This document shows, in pieces, positions 16,644-26,735 of a DNA stretch of 64,000 nucleotides (position 1 is the first letter of the stretch; each line of letters starts with the position of its first letter). Source of the DNA: Allotamlana fucoidanivorans. GTDB taxonomy: Bacteria; Bacteroidota; Bacteroidia; Flavobacteriales; Flavobacteriaceae. Made by a program: the position numbers and the translations under genes. The stretch covers positions 62,001 through 126,000 of the forward strand of contig NZ_VDCS01000012.1 of assembly GCF_006265225.1 (NCBI RefSeq). The letters run 5' to 3'. Under the pieces are notes generated by a model. That model did not search any database. It was not told the origin of the DNA and saw only the letters and a program-made list of their open reading frames with translations.

Positions 16644-17966
16644 ATGCTTAATCTACTACAAAAACATATTGATGATAAACTAAGTTTTCTAAAAACAGGA
16701 AAACTACTCATTGCTATTTCTGGAGGTGTTGATAGTGTGGTTTTAACATATTTGTGCCATACATTGAAATTAAATATTACACTGGCCCACTGTAATTTTA
16801 ATTTGCGTAGTGATGAGAGCGATGCTGATGAAGATCATGTTGTTCAATTGGCAGATTATTTGAATTTGGAGGTTTTTGTGCAGCGGTTTGATACGCAAAA
16901 ATATGCGCAAGAAAACAAACGATCTATACAAATGGCGGCTCGTGAGTTACGCTATGCTTGGTTTAGTGAAATAGCAGAACAATTGCAATTTGATTATATC
17001 TTAACCGCGCATCATGCCGATGATAATTTAGAAACGTTTCTTATTAATTTTAGTAGAGGGACAGGCTTGGAGGGCTTAACAGGAATACCTGAAATAAACG
17101 GTAAGTTTGTGAGACCGCTATTGCCTTTTTCTAGTGAGTTTATTAAAGCTTATGCGATTGAACATAACATAACATGGCGTGATGATAGCAGCAATGCTTC
17201 GGTAAAATATTTAAGAAATAAATTACGACATGAGGTGATTCCAATTTTAAAAGAGATAAACCCTAATTTATTGTTTAGCTTTCAAACCACACTGAATAAT
17301 TTAAACGATGCTTCTTTGATTATTAAGGAGACCATGACATCTTTTTTAGATCAAGCTATTGAGGTGCATTCAGAACAGGAAATCAAATTTAAAATAGCGG
17401 TGTTTAAGAATACTAGTCATCCTAAAGCTTATGTGTTTGAAACTTTTAAACCATATGGTTTTACACAATGGGACGATATTTTAGTTTTGCTAGATGGAGA
17501 AACCGGAAAACAAGTATTTTCAAGTACACATAGACTCATAAAAAACAGAGAACATTTGCTTTTAAGCCCTATAAAAGCATCTGATTATAAAACCATTTTA
17601 ATACCTCATTTAGAAAAATCTGTTGAAATACCGGAAGGCATACTACATTTTGAGGACGCTAAAGCTATGGATGATAAAGATGATAACGTGTTGTATGCAG
17701 ATAAAAGTAAACTAGAGTATCCAATCATACTTAGAAAAAAGCAGGAAGGCGATGTGTTTTATCCTTTAGGAATGCAGGGCAAGAAGAAATTGAGTAAATA
17801 TTTTAAAGATGAAAAATTATCGCTATTAGATAAAGAGCATACTTGGTTGCTTTGTTCAAAAGAAGCAATAGTTTGGGTAGTGGGCAAACGTGCCGATAAT
17901 CGTTTTAAAGTAGATGCAAATACTAAAAACATTTTAAAAATAACCTTTGTAAAACATCAAGATTGA
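16644..17966 (+). CDS. tilS: tRNA(Ile)-lysidine synthase
   Basis: 440 residues. It modifies C34 of the CAU-anticodon tRNA(Ile) with lysine so that it reads AUA. The N-type ATP pyrophosphatase P-loop SGGVDS is at residues 26-31, followed by AHCNFNLR, '[28 protein letters not shown]' and '[12 protein letters not shown]'. The C-terminal substrate-binding region (about 345-440) has '[24 protein letters not shown]'. Full length for the family. The last codon region overlaps the start of ade by 4 nt, so the two are cotranscribed. Confidence 0.97.
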   Translation: MLNLLQKHIDDKLSFLKTGKLLIAISGGVDSVVLTYLCHTLKLNITLAHCNFNLRSDESDADEDHVVQLADYLNLEVFVQRFDTQKYAQENKRSIQMAARELRYAWFSEIAEQLQFDYILTAHHADDNLETFLINFSRGTGLEGLTGIPEINGKFVRPLLPFSSEFIKAYAIEHNITWRDDSSNASVKYLRNKLRHEVIPILKEINPNLLFSFQTTLNNLNDASLIIKETMTSFLDQAIEVHSEQEIKFKIAVFKNTSHPKAYVFETFKPYGFTQWDDILVLLDGETGKQVFSSTHRLIKNREHLLLSPIKASDYKTILIPHLEKSVEIPEGILHFEDAKAMDDKDDNVLYADKSKLEYPIILRKKQEGDVFYPLGMQGKKKLSKYFKDEKLSLLDKEHTWLLCSKEAIVWVVGKRADNRFKVDANTKNILKITFVKHQD

Positions 17967-19582
17967 AAATATTAGGTCACATTGTTGATATTAAATCCAG
18001 ACGGATTTTTAAGGGCGAAGTCACTGTTTCTAACGGGAAAATTTTATCTATTGTAGAAAAAGATCATAATGTCAATCAATATATCTTACCTGGTTTTATT
18101 GATGCGCATATTCACATAGAAAGTTCTATGTTAGTGCCATCAGAATTTGCAAAACTAGCCGTAGCCCATGGCACAGTTGCCACCGTATCAGATCCACATG
18201 AAATAGCCAATGTTTTAGGTATTGAAGGCGTTGAATTTATGATTGAAAATGGCAAGCAGGTACCTCTTAAGTTTAATTTTGGAGCCCCTTCCTGCGTGCC
18301 AGCCACAAATTTTGAATCTGCGGGTGCTGTTATAGATTCTGAAGCCATTAAAACACTCATGGAAAACCCAGATATTAAATATTTGGCTGAAATGATGAAT
18401 TACCCAGGTGTTCTTTTTGATGATGATGAGGTATTAAAAAAAATAAAATGGGCAAAGCTAAATGATAAGCCTATTGATGGTCATGCGCCAGGACTCCGTG
18501 CGGAGGCTATTTCTAAATATATCGATACAGGCATTTCAACCGATCATGAATGTTTTACTTATGAAGAAGCTCTGGAAAAACTTCAAAAAGGCATGAAGAT
18601 TTTAATACGGGAAGGGTCTGCTGCTAAAAATTTTGATGCGTTAATTGATTTGTTACCAGAACATTTTGAAAACATCATGTTTTGTAGTGATGATAAACAT
18701 CCTGATGATTTAATTTTAGGACATATCAACCAACTCTGTGAAAGAGCCGTGTTTAGAGGTATTGATGTTTTTAAAGTATTGCAGGCGTCCTGTATAAATC
18801 CAGTTGAACATTATAAATTGGAGGTTGGTTTATTGAAAGAAGGAGATGCGGCCGATTTTATTGTGGTAGAAAATCTGTTAAACTTTAAACCCATTAAAAC
18901 GTTTATTGATGGAGAGTTAGTATATAGTGAAGGAACGCATAAAATAAATACTATAGCCTTTAAAAAGTTGAATAACTTTAACTGTGCGTTAAAGGAAGAA
19001 AAAGACTTTCATGTGCCTGTTAATGCCCGTAAAATAAGAGTTATTGAAGCTTTAGAGGGGCAACTAGTAACCAATGAAATAATTACAGATGCGTTCATAA
19101 ACCAAGGGAATGCCGTTTCAGATGTTCATCGTGATATTTTAAAAATGGCTGTTGTAAATCGCTATAAAAACACGAAACCAGCCATGGCTTTTATTAAAAA
19201 TTTCGGACTCAAAGAAGGGGCTATTGGGTCTTCAGTGGGGCATGATTCGCATAATATAATAGCTGTAGGAGCTTCAGATGAAGCTATATGCAGAGCTGTA
19301 AATTTAATTATTGAAAATAAAGGTGGTATTTGTGCCGTTTCAAAGAGGGAGGAGCATATTATTCCGCTTCCTGTAGCAGGTATTATGAGCGATTTAGATG
19401 GTCATGCCGTAGGTGAGGCATATGCCAAACTTGATGCTTTTGCAAAAGCATTAGGAAGTTCGCTTAATGCGCCATTTATGACACTTTCATTTATGGCACT
19501 TTTGGTAATTCCTACATTAAAATTAAGTGATAAAGGTCTATTTGATGGAAATACTTTTAAATTTACACCGTTAGCGGTTTAA
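17963..19582 (+). CDS. ade: Adenine deaminase
   Basis: 539 residues of the amidohydrolase family; converts adenine to hypoxanthine and ammonia for purine salvage. Metal-site motifs: '[13 protein letters not shown]' (HxH), '[15 protein letters not shown]', 'DGHAPGL', '[12 protein letters not shown]' and '[11 protein letters not shown]'. The C-terminal part has the adenine-deaminase-specific '[14 protein letters not shown]' and 'LPVAGIMSD'. The TTG start overlaps the tilS stop codon. The next gene (yheT-like) begins 7 nt after its stop. Confidence 0.96.
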   Translation: MKILGHIVDIKSRRIFKGEVTVSNGKILSIVEKDHNVNQYILPGFIDAHIHIESSMLVPSEFAKLAVAHGTVATVSDPHEIANVLGIEGVEFMIENGKQVPLKFNFGAPSCVPATNFESAGAVIDSEAIKTLMENPDIKYLAEMMNYPGVLFDDDEVLKKIKWAKLNDKPIDGHAPGLRAEAISKYIDTGISTDHECFTYEEALEKLQKGMKILIREGSAAKNFDALIDLLPEHFENIMFCSDDKHPDDLILGHINQLCERAVFRGIDVFKVLQASCINPVEHYKLEVGLLKEGDAADFIVVENLLNFKPIKTFIDGELVYSEGTHKINTIAFKKLNNFNCALKEEKDFHVPVNARKIRVIEALEGQLVTNEIITDAFINQGNAVSDVHRDILKMAVVNRYKNTKPAMAFIKNFGLKEGAIGSSVGHDSHNIIAVGASDEAICRAVNLIIENKGGICAVSKREEHIIPLPVAGIMSDLDGHAVGEAYAKLDAFAKALGSSLNAPFMTLSFMALLVIPTLKLSDKGLFDGNTFKFTPLAV

Positions 19583-19589
19583 AAAAGAT

Positions 19590-20558
19590 ATGCCAGTTAT
19601 AGAATCAACATATAAACCAAGGTTTTATTTTAAAAACGGGTTCGTGTCTACAGTATATTCAGGGTTGATAAGACGCGTTTCTTTAACACAACATAGAGAG
19701 CGATTCTTTTTGCCTGATGAAGATTTTTTAGATTTAGATTGGAGTTTTGCTAAAAGCCAGTCAAAAAAGTTAGTGATTGTGTTGCACGGGTTAGAAGGCA
19801 ATGGTCAACGACCTTACATGAAAGGTGTAGCCAAGCTTTTTAATAATCACGGAGTTGATGCCGTATGTGTAAATTTTAGAGGGTGTAGTGGCGAAGATAA
19901 TCTTAGTTTTAAAAGTTATCATTCAGGCGAAACAGGTGATTTAGAAGTAGTCATAACACATGTTATAACAGAAAAAAAGTATACAGACATATATTTGAGT
20001 GGCATAAGTTTAGGCGCTAATGTTATTTTGAAGTATTTAGGAGAGCAAAAAGAGGTACCTTTTGAAATTAAAAAGGCAGTGGTGTTTTCGGCACCATGTT
20101 ATCTGCCTGGGGCAGCAAAAGAATTGCATACACCTAAAAATTTTCTTTATCACAATCGTTTTTTAAAACATCTTTTAAATCGCCTAAAACGTAAACAGAT
20201 ACGTTTTCCTGAGTTATTAAGTTCAGAGGAATTTAATTCAATAAAAACATTAACCGATTTTGATCGTGTATATACAGCGAAAGCACATGGTTTTGAAGAT
20301 GCATTAGATTATTATTTGAAATGTAGTAGTTTACAGTTTTTGGAGCATATATCAATTCCAACACTGGTTATAAATGCTTTAAATGATTCTTTTCTGTCTT
20401 CAGAATGCTATCCAGTAAAAGAAGCTAAAAACAACCCTAATCTTTTCTTAGAAATGCCTCAGTTTGGCGGGCATGCCGGTTTTATTGACAAAAAGAACGT
20501 GTATTACAATGAAAAAAGAGCATTGGAGTTTATTCAAAATAAGATAAAATCGATATAA
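19590..20558 (+). CDS. YheT-family alpha/beta hydrolase
   Basis: 322 residues. The fold and active site are clear: oxyanion region 'VIVLHGLEGNGQRPYM', 'NFRGCSGEDNLSFKSYHSGETGDL', nucleophile elbow GISLGAN, an Asp near 'VINALNDSF', and the catalytic His in 'FGGHAGFI'. YheT-type (UPF0017) hydrolases are conserved, but the natural ester substrate is unsettled. Third gene in the tilS-ade transcript. Confidence 0.9.
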   Translation: MPVIESTYKPRFYFKNGFVSTVYSGLIRRVSLTQHRERFFLPDEDFLDLDWSFAKSQSKKLVIVLHGLEGNGQRPYMKGVAKLFNNHGVDAVCVNFRGCSGEDNLSFKSYHSGETGDLEVVITHVITEKKYTDIYLSGISLGANVILKYLGEQKEVPFEIKKAVVFSAPCYLPGAAKELHTPKNFLYHNRFLKHLLNRLKRKQIRFPELLSSEEFNSIKTLTDFDRVYTAKAHGFEDALDYYLKCSSLQFLEHISIPTLVINALNDSFLSSECYPVKEAKNNPNLFLEMPQFGGHAGFIDKKNVYYNEKRALEFIQNKIKSI

Positions 20559-20565
20559 ACAAGGG

Positions 20566-20573
20566 TATATTTG
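20566..20573 (+). promoter_or_regulatory. -7 promoter element of the iorAB-xdhC-mocA operon
   Basis: TATATTTG fits TAnnTTTG. It would leave a 5' leader of about 75 nt before the ATG at 20657; the leader contains a weak hairpin around AAGTT/AACTA (about 20600-20630). Confidence 0.4.
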
Positions 20574-20656
20574 GTTTAGTTAAGAGTCTGTTAAAATAAT
20601 AAGTTCGTCAATAGGCCAACTATTTTTTTTAATAACTTGATACAAAAATCTAAACT

Positions 20657-21118
20657 ATGCCAACATTTAACTTAAACATTAATAAAAAGAACTATACTGT
20701 TGAAGCAGATATAGATACACCATTACTATGGGTTTTAAGGGATAAAATTAATCTTGTTGGAACCAAATTTGGGTGTGGAATAGGACAATGTGGTGCCTGT
20801 ACAGTTCATGTTAATGGCAATGCCATGAGAAGTTGTTTGCTTTTGGTGTCACAAGCTGAAAGTATGGATATTACCACTATTGAAGGATTGTCAGAAGATG
20901 GTAGTCACCCAGTTCAAGAAGCATGGAAAGAAGTTGATGTGCCACAATGCGGTTATTGTCAATCAGGGCAAATAATGACAGCCTCTGCTTTTTTAAAACA
21001 AAATTCTAATCCGAGTAAATCACAAATTAGAAATGCCATGCACGGTAATATTTGCAGATGTGCATCCTACAACAGTATTGAAAAGGCCGTTGAAGTTGCT
21101 GCAAAAAAAATGCTGTAA
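20657..21118 (+). CDS. iorA: (2Fe-2S) small subunit of an isoquinoline 1-oxidoreductase-type molybdo-hydroxylase
   Basis: 153 residues. The plant-type 2Fe-2S site is C40, C45, C48, C60 (CGIGQCGAC) and the second, alpha-helical site is C98, C101, C133, C135 (CGYCQSGQ, GNICRC). Electrons from the molybdenum subunit pass through these clusters. The absence of a FAD-subunit gene nearby fits the two-subunit IorAB/aldehyde-oxidase type rather than three-subunit xanthine dehydrogenase. Followed 21 nt later by the large subunit. Confidence 0.93.
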   Translation: MPTFNLNINKKNYTVEADIDTPLLWVLRDKINLVGTKFGCGIGQCGACTVHVNGNAMRSCLLLVSQAESMDITTIEGLSEDGSHPVQEAWKEVDVPQCGYCQSGQIMTASAFLKQNSNPSKSQIRNAMHGNICRCASYNSIEKAVEVAAKKML

Positions 21119-21139
21119 TCACTTAATCCATAATTACCA

Positions 21140-23365
21140 ATGACTACTTCAAAACAACAAATAACCTTCAATAGAAGATCTTTTATAAAAACTACAGCAT
21201 TAGCTAGCGGAGGCATGCTCATCGGTTTTAATTTATTTCAAGCCTGTAAAGAAGGTGTAGTGCCTCCTGTAGACATCAGTCAGCTAAATTTTAATGATTT
21301 CAATGCCTTTATTAAAATTTCTGATGAAGGTAAAGTCACTATTTTTTCTCCAAACCCAGAAATAGGTCAAGGTGTAAAAACTTCAATGCCTATGCTTATT
21401 GCAGAAGAGTTGGATGTAAAATGGGAAGATGTTTATGTTGAACAAGGCAAGTTAGATACAAAGAATTATACCCGTCAGGTAGCTGGAGGGAGTCAGTCTA
21501 TACGGTTTAGCTGGGAACCTTTAAGGCAAACAGGAGCTACTGCAAAGCAAATGCTTATTAATGCCGCAGCTATCAGGTGGGGCGTTGAGGCTTCAAGTTG
21601 TTCTGCTAAACAAGGTGTAATTACTAACTCAAATGGTGATGTTTTAGGCTATGGTGATGTTGTTAAAGAAGCGGCTCTACTTGAGGTGCCAGAAAAAGTA
21701 ATATTAAAAAAGCCTGAAGCGTTTACTATAATTGGTAAAGGACAAAGTAATGTTGACATTGATAAAATAATAACAGGTAAACCTTTGTTTGGTCTTGATT
21801 ATAAAGAAGAAGGCATGGTATATGCTTCTATTCTTCGTCCGCCAGCCTTTGGACAAAAACTGGAATCTTATGATGATACTGCAGCAAGAGCAATGCCAGG
21901 TGTTTTAGATGTGATTACCATAGGAGAAAAACTAAGACAATATAAAGATAATAAGAAGAAAAGCTGGACCGCACAATTGGTCGATTCAGATAAAATTGTG
22001 GTTATAGGAAAATCAACTTGGGATGCTTTAAAAGGTGTAAAGGCTATTAAGGCAAGTTGGGTGACAGATTCTGATTTAGAAAGTACAGCTGACCATGACA
22101 GGATACTTTTTGAATTACTAGATGGAAAGAAAACCTTTACAACAAAACGATCTGATGGAGATGTAAAAAAAGCGTTTGATGAGGCTGATAAAGTTTTAGA
22201 ACGTACGTATGAAGCACCTTTTTTACCTCACAACTGTATGGAACCTATGAATTTTTTCGCAAATGTTACCGCTGAGAAAGTACATTTGGTAGGGCCCATT
22301 CAAACCCCCGAAGAAACGGCAAAAGTTGTAGCCGATTTGTTAGAAAGAGATCTAAATCAGGTAGAAATAGAAATGACACGTATGGGAGGTGGCTTTGGAA
22401 GACGATTATACAGTGATTTTGTATTGGAAGCCGCCGAGATTTCTAATGCCATTCAAAAACCAGTAAAAATGGTGTCTTCCAGAGAAGGTGATATGACCAC
22501 AGGCGTTTATCGGCCTTCCGTAAAATACAAAATTGCAGCCTCTATTAAAGATGGAAAAGTTACAGGCTATCATTTAAAAGAAGCTTGTATTAATGGAGGA
22601 ATGTATAATTTGATTCCTAATTTTTTTCCAGCCGGGGCCATAGCGAATTATCAAGTAGATACGGTAAGTTATAAAAGTAATATCACTACCGGCGCTTGGC
22701 GTGCACCATACACCAATTTTTTAGCAAGTGCAGAGCAAAGCTTTTTTGATGAACTAGCAGAAGCGCTTGGTGTGGATAGAATAAAGTTGCATTTAGACTT
22801 GTTACAAAATGTAAAGGGAACAACTGATGAACGTATTCAATATAGTCCAGAACGTTTAGAAGGCGTTATAAAATTGGCTGTAGAAAAATCAAATTGGGGA
22901 CAACCTAAAGCAGGCGTTTATAAAGGGTTTTCAGTGTATTATTGCCATAATACTCATGTTGCTGAGGTTGCCGAAGTAGCTATGGAAGACAACATGCCTG
23001 TTGTGAAACGTGTGGTTTGTGCTGTTGATTGTGGTATTGTTGTAAATCCTCTAGGTGCGTTAAATCAAGTTAAAGGTGGGGTTATTGATGGTGTAGGCCA
23101 TGCTTTGTATGGCGATTTTTCTTTTAAGGATGGCGTACCTCAATTTAATAATTTTAATACCTATCAACTCATAAGGATGGCGCAAACGCCTGAGGTAGAA
23201 GCATACTTTGTAGAAAGTGATCTAGCACCAACGGGCTTAGGAGAACCAACATTACCGCCTGTAGGAGCTGCGGTTGCTAATGCTATTTATGCCGCTACAG
23301 GAAATAGGGTTTATAAGCAACCGTATTTAAATAATATGAAGGTTGAACAAAACATTCTAGGATAA
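21140..23365 (+). CDS. iorB: Molybdopterin-binding large subunit, IorB/aldehyde oxidase type
   Basis: 741 residues. A TAT signal (RRSFIK at about 13-18, then a hydrophobic stretch) shows export of the folded holoenzyme; 'LFQAC' near 37 could be a lipobox. Molybdopterin-contact motifs: 'NPEIGQGVKTSMPMLIAEEL', 'GGSQSIRFSW', 'RMGGGFGRR', 'TGAWRAPYTNF' and the catalytic-Glu region 'GLGEPTLPPVGAA'. It should hydroxylate an N-heterocycle or oxidise an aldehyde in the periplasm. The exact substrate cannot be read from the sequence, and no catabolic genes adjoin. Confidence 0.93.
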   Translation: MTTSKQQITFNRRSFIKTTALASGGMLIGFNLFQACKEGVVPPVDISQLNFNDFNAFIKISDEGKVTIFSPNPEIGQGVKTSMPMLIAEELDVKWEDVYVEQGKLDTKNYTRQVAGGSQSIRFSWEPLRQTGATAKQMLINAAAIRWGVEASSCSAKQGVITNSNGDVLGYGDVVKEAALLEVPEKVILKKPEAFTIIGKGQSNVDIDKIITGKPLFGLDYKEEGMVYASILRPPAFGQKLESYDDTAARAMPGVLDVITIGEKLRQYKDNKKKSWTAQLVDSDKIVVIGKSTWDALKGVKAIKASWVTDSDLESTADHDRILFELLDGKKTFTTKRSDGDVKKAFDEADKVLERTYEAPFLPHNCMEPMNFFANVTAEKVHLVGPIQTPEETAKVVADLLERDLNQVEIEMTRMGGGFGRRLYSDFVLEAAEISNAIQKPVKMVSSREGDMTTGVYRPSVKYKIAASIKDGKVTGYHLKEACINGGMYNLIPNFFPAGAIANYQVDTVSYKSNITTGAWRAPYTNFLASAEQSFFDELAEALGVDRIKLHLDLLQNVKGTTDERIQYSPERLEGVIKLAVEKSNWGQPKAGVYKGFSVYYCHNTHVAEVAEVAMEDNMPVVKRVVCAVDCGIVVNPLGALNQVKGGVIDGVGHALYGDFSFKDGVPQFNNFNTYQLIRMAQTPEVEAYFVESDLAPTGLGEPTLPPVGAAVANAIYAATGNRVYKQPYLNNMKVEQNILG

Positions 23366-23387
23366 AAAAAGACGATTTTAATTTTTC

Positions 23388-24413
23388 ATGACGCACGAGT
23401 TTAAGAAAATAGTTTTTGAGGCTATGAATGCCAAAACAAAAGGGCTTAAGTCTGTTTTGGCTTCAGTAGTAGCATTAGATGGTTCGTCGTATCGCCGCCC
23501 GGGCGTAAGAATGCTCATATTAGAAAACGGCAAGATGATTGGAGCTGTAAGCGGTGGCTGTGTAGAAAAAGAAGTGCTCCTACAATCTGAATCTGTTTTT
23601 AAAACAGGAGTTTCTAAAGTAATGACCTATGATGGAAGGTATAGATTGGGCTGTGAAGGTGTGTTATATATCTTAATAGAATCGTTTAGTCCTTCGAACC
23701 AGTTTTTTGAATCTTTTAAAAGTATATTGAAGACAAGAAAAACGTTTAAAATGGTATCGCATTTCAATAAAATAGCAGAGGAGTCTCCTTATTTCGGATC
23801 TTTAGTTAGGATAGAAGATAAAGTTTTGTCTTTAAATAAAAAGCATGAGCCTAAAGACATAACAGGTAATATGTTGTTTGAAGAAAGCATGCCACCATGT
23901 TTTAAATTAATGATTATTGGAGCCGAGCATGACGCGGTTCAGTTGTGTCAGTATGCGTCATTAACAGGCTGGGAAGTGTCTGTTTTAGCGGGGCATTCTG
24001 AGCATAAATCTATTACCGATTTTCCTGGAGCACTTTCTTTACAGGCTATAACCCCCGAAATGGCAAATTTTCAACAGGTAGATCAACAAACGTCAGTCGT
24101 TTTAATGACACATAATTTTGCTTATGATTTAAGATATTTAGTAGCTTTAAAAGACACGCTTCCAAATTATATAGGGCTCTTAGGGCCTACAAAACGCAGG
24201 GACGATTTATTATCGCAATTTATAGAGTATGTCCCAAATATAAGTGATGATTTCTTAGAAAAGATTCATGGACCAGCGGGTTTAAATGTAGGTTCTGAAA
24301 CCCCGCAAGAAATAGCCATCTCTATTGTTTCTGAAATTTTAGCATTTACCAGAAATCAAGAACCTATGTCTTTAACCAAAAAGGTTGGTAACATTCATTC
24401 TAAACCAGAATAA
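23388..24413 (+). CDS. xdhC: XdhC-family molybdenum cofactor insertion protein
   Basis: 341 residues. The N-terminal XdhC/CoxI domain has 'GSSYRRPGVRMLI' and 'GAVSGGCVEKEV'; the C-terminal Rossmann domain has 'LMIIGAEHDAVQL', 'GLLGPTKRRDDLL' and 'IHGPAGLNVGSETPQEIAISI'. XdhC-type proteins bind and sulfurate the molybdenum cofactor and deliver it to xanthine-oxidase-family enzymes, here most likely IorB just upstream. The next ORF starts 3 nt after its stop. Confidence 0.92.
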   Translation: MTHEFKKIVFEAMNAKTKGLKSVLASVVALDGSSYRRPGVRMLILENGKMIGAVSGGCVEKEVLLQSESVFKTGVSKVMTYDGRYRLGCEGVLYILIESFSPSNQFFESFKSILKTRKTFKMVSHFNKIAEESPYFGSLVRIEDKVLSLNKKHEPKDITGNMLFEESMPPCFKLMIIGAEHDAVQLCQYASLTGWEVSVLAGHSEHKSITDFPGALSLQAITPEMANFQQVDQQTSVVLMTHNFAYDLRYLVALKDTLPNYIGLLGPTKRRDDLLSQFIEYVPNISDDFLEKIHGPAGLNVGSETPQEIAISIVSEILAFTRNQEPMSLTKKVGNIHSKPE

Positions 24414-24416
24414 GGC

Positions 24417-25043
24417 TTGTCTGTAACTCTTTCAAAAAATATTGCTATAGCTATTTTAGCAGCAGGAAGCTCTTCTAGATTTGGAAGCCCCAAACAGTTA
24501 ATAGCATGGAACAAGACTACATTAATTAAGCATCGTGTTAAAACAGTTTTAGCAAGTGATGGCGCGCAAGATTTTATAGTTTTAGGCGCGCATTTTGATA
24601 TGATTTATAAGGAAATTAAGGATGCTAAAATCACCGTTTTAAAGCATGCAAGGTGGGAAGGTGGCATTGGAAGTTCTATTGCTTATGTTGCTAAGCATTT
24701 GATGAAAACCTCCCATAAAGTTAATGGATTACTGATTGTTTTGGCAGATCAACCGCTTATTACGTCCGCATATTTAAATAATCTTATTGCCCAATTTACT
24801 ATAGGTAACAATCAAATTTTAGTGAGTTCCTATAAGGATGGAACCAAAGGTGTTCCTGTATTATTTGACGCGTGCTATTTACAAGAATTGTCTGGGATGA
24901 CAGGCGATTTTGGAGCTAAAAAGATACTTAAAAAGTATCATAATGCTGTTATAGAAGTTGATAGTAACGTTCAAAATTTTGATATTGATTCAGAAACAGA
25001 CTATTTAAAGCTACAAAAGATTATTGCTCGTTCTAAGCAATAA
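24417..25043 (+). CDS. mocA: MobA-like nucleotidyltransferase, MocA (molybdenum cofactor cytidylyltransferase) type
   Basis: 208 residues. N-terminal 'AILAAGSSSRFGSPKQL' is the NTP-transferase loop; 'IVLADQPLI' carries the metal-binding Asp. The GSPKQ form and the position behind iorAB-xdhC favour CTP-dependent formation of the dinucleotide cofactor used by this enzyme family over the GTP-dependent MobA encoded near 54 kb. The start is TTG at 24417. It closes the four-gene unit. Confidence 0.85.
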   Translation: MSVTLSKNIAIAILAAGSSSRFGSPKQLIAWNKTTLIKHRVKTVLASDGAQDFIVLGAHFDMIYKEIKDAKITVLKHARWEGGIGSSIAYVAKHLMKTSHKVNGLLIVLADQPLITSAYLNNLIAQFTIGNNQILVSSYKDGTKGVPVLFDACYLQELSGMTGDFGAKKILKKYHNAVIEVDSNVQNFDIDSETDYLKLQKIIARSKQ

Positions 25044-25182
25044 ATTTTTGAAAGTTACGAAAACCTTTAAGTAATAAATATTATTTTGTAATATATTGTT
25101 TTTTAGGTGTTTATGGATTTTTGTGCCTTTGGTGAAATAGGAAGTTTTTAGGTGTTTGTTGCAAGCATATAGCATCTGTGCT

Positions 25183-25190
25183 TAACTTTG
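25183..25190 (+). promoter_or_regulatory. -7 promoter element of the xylose operon
   Basis: TAACTTTG is a full match to TAnnTTTG, with a TTTGTTG (25155-25161) at a reasonable -33 distance. It covers the TTG at 25188 that would otherwise give the longest xylB, so transcription probably begins after that codon. Confidence 0.55.
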
Positions 25191-25223
25191 GTAGAACTCA
25201 TTTTACTTAAAAAACCAATCAGT

Positions 25224-26708
25224 TTGTATTACATAGGATATGATTTAGGAAGCTCTTCTATCAAAGTTGCCATAGTTGATGCTAAAACAGGAAAAAATAT
25301 AATTTCGCTTCATGAACCACCCAATGAGATGGAAATTGAAGCGCCACAAATAAATTGGGCAGAGCAGAATCCTAACATGTGGTGGCAATACATATGCAAA
25401 GCAACAAAACGTGCTATAAAAGAGGCTCATGTTGACGCCTCAAAAATTACAGGGATTGGCATTTCTTACCAAATGCATGGTTTAGTAGTAGTTGACAAGC
25501 AGGGAGAGCCTTTGAGGAATTCAATCATTTGGTGTGATAGTCGTGCTGTTGACATTGGAAACAAAGCGTTTTCAGATTTAGGACATGAAAAGTGTATGGA
25601 GCACCTATTAAATTCACCAGGTAATTTTACAGCTTCAAAACTAAAATGGGTTAAAGATAATGAGCCAGAACTTTATGCTAAAATTTATAAATATATGCTG
25701 CCTGGAGATTTTATTGCCTTAAAGTTAACAGGAGAAATCAACACTACAAAGAACGGATTGTCAGAAGGCATTTTATGGGATTATAAAGAAGATAAGGTGG
25801 CCGATTGGTTATTAGACTATTATGGTATCAATCCTGATTTAACACCAAATATTGTAGAAAATTTTAAAACCCAGTCCGTTGTAAATGAAAAGGGTGCTTC
25901 AGAAACGGGGTTACCAGTAGGGATTCCTATTGTTTACCGCGCTGGAGATCAGCCCAATAATGCGTTGTCTTTAAATGTGTTTAATCATGGTGACGTGGCT
26001 GCAACGGGAGGTACTTCAGGTGTCATTTATGCTGTAACTAATCAGAAAAAATCAAAAGAAGGCTCTAGGATAAATCAGTTCGCGCATGTCAACTATTCCA
26101 AGAAAACAACCAATTTAGGAAAACTTTTATGTATCAATGGGGCTGGCATACAGTACAGATGGTTAAAAGATAATTTAGCGTCAAATGCGTATGAGGAGAT
26201 GAATGAAAAGGCCAATAAGGTACCGGTAGGTTCAGAAGGTGTTTGTGTTATTCCTTTTGGAAATGGTGCCGAGCGTATGCTGAATAATAAAACCTTAGGA
26301 ACACATATTTGTAATTTAAATTTGAACAAGCATGGAAATGGTCATTTGTGTAGAGCAGCCCTTGAAGGTATAGCGTTTTCATTTGTATACGGTATGGATA
26401 TTTTAAAACATGACAATGCGGAAATTAAGGTGATTAAAGCTGGAAATGATAATTTATTCCGATCAGAAATATTTTCAGATACGGTAGCAACACTGATTGG
26501 ACATGATATTGAAATATATAATACTACGGGGGCTATTGGTGCGGCACGAGCGGTTGGTTTGGTTGATGGCGATTATAAAACGTTTGGTGATAACATATCG
26601 GCAAATGACCATGTTATGACCTACAAGCCTATGGAAGATAAAGTACCTTATGCAAAGGCGTATGATAACTGGAAAAAGGAATTAGAGATATTATTAGCTA
26701 ATAAATAA
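25224..26708 (+). CDS. xylB: Xylulokinase
   Basis: 494 residues from TTG 25224 (read as MYYIGYDLGSSSIKV). An upstream TTG at 25188 would add 12 residues but lies inside the -7 promoter element, so I prefer the shorter form. FGGY kinase family: N-terminal phosphate loop 'DLGSSSIKV', 'GIGISYQMHGLVVVD' with the substrate-contact region, 'IIWCDSRA', 'GDQPNNALSLNVFNHGDVAATGGTSGVIYA' (Asp base and ATP site) and 'KAGNDNLFRS'. Phosphorylates D-xylulose to xylulose 5-phosphate. First gene of xylB-xylA-xylE. Confidence 0.95.
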   Translation: MYYIGYDLGSSSIKVAIVDAKTGKNIISLHEPPNEMEIEAPQINWAEQNPNMWWQYICKATKRAIKEAHVDASKITGIGISYQMHGLVVVDKQGEPLRNSIIWCDSRAVDIGNKAFSDLGHEKCMEHLLNSPGNFTASKLKWVKDNEPELYAKIYKYMLPGDFIALKLTGEINTTKNGLSEGILWDYKEDKVADWLLDYYGINPDLTPNIVENFKTQSVVNEKGASETGLPVGIPIVYRAGDQPNNALSLNVFNHGDVAATGGTSGVIYAVTNQKKSKEGSRINQFAHVNYSKKTTNLGKLLCINGAGIQYRWLKDNLASNAYEEMNEKANKVPVGSEGVCVIPFGNGAERMLNNKTLGTHICNLNLNKHGNGHLCRAALEGIAFSFVYGMDILKHDNAEIKVIKAGNDNLFRSEIFSDTVATLIGHDIEIYNTTGAIGAARAVGLVDGDYKTFGDNISANDHVMTYKPMEDKVPYAKAYDNWKKELEILLANK

Positions 26709-26735
26709 AAAACAAAAGATAAATAAAATAAGATT

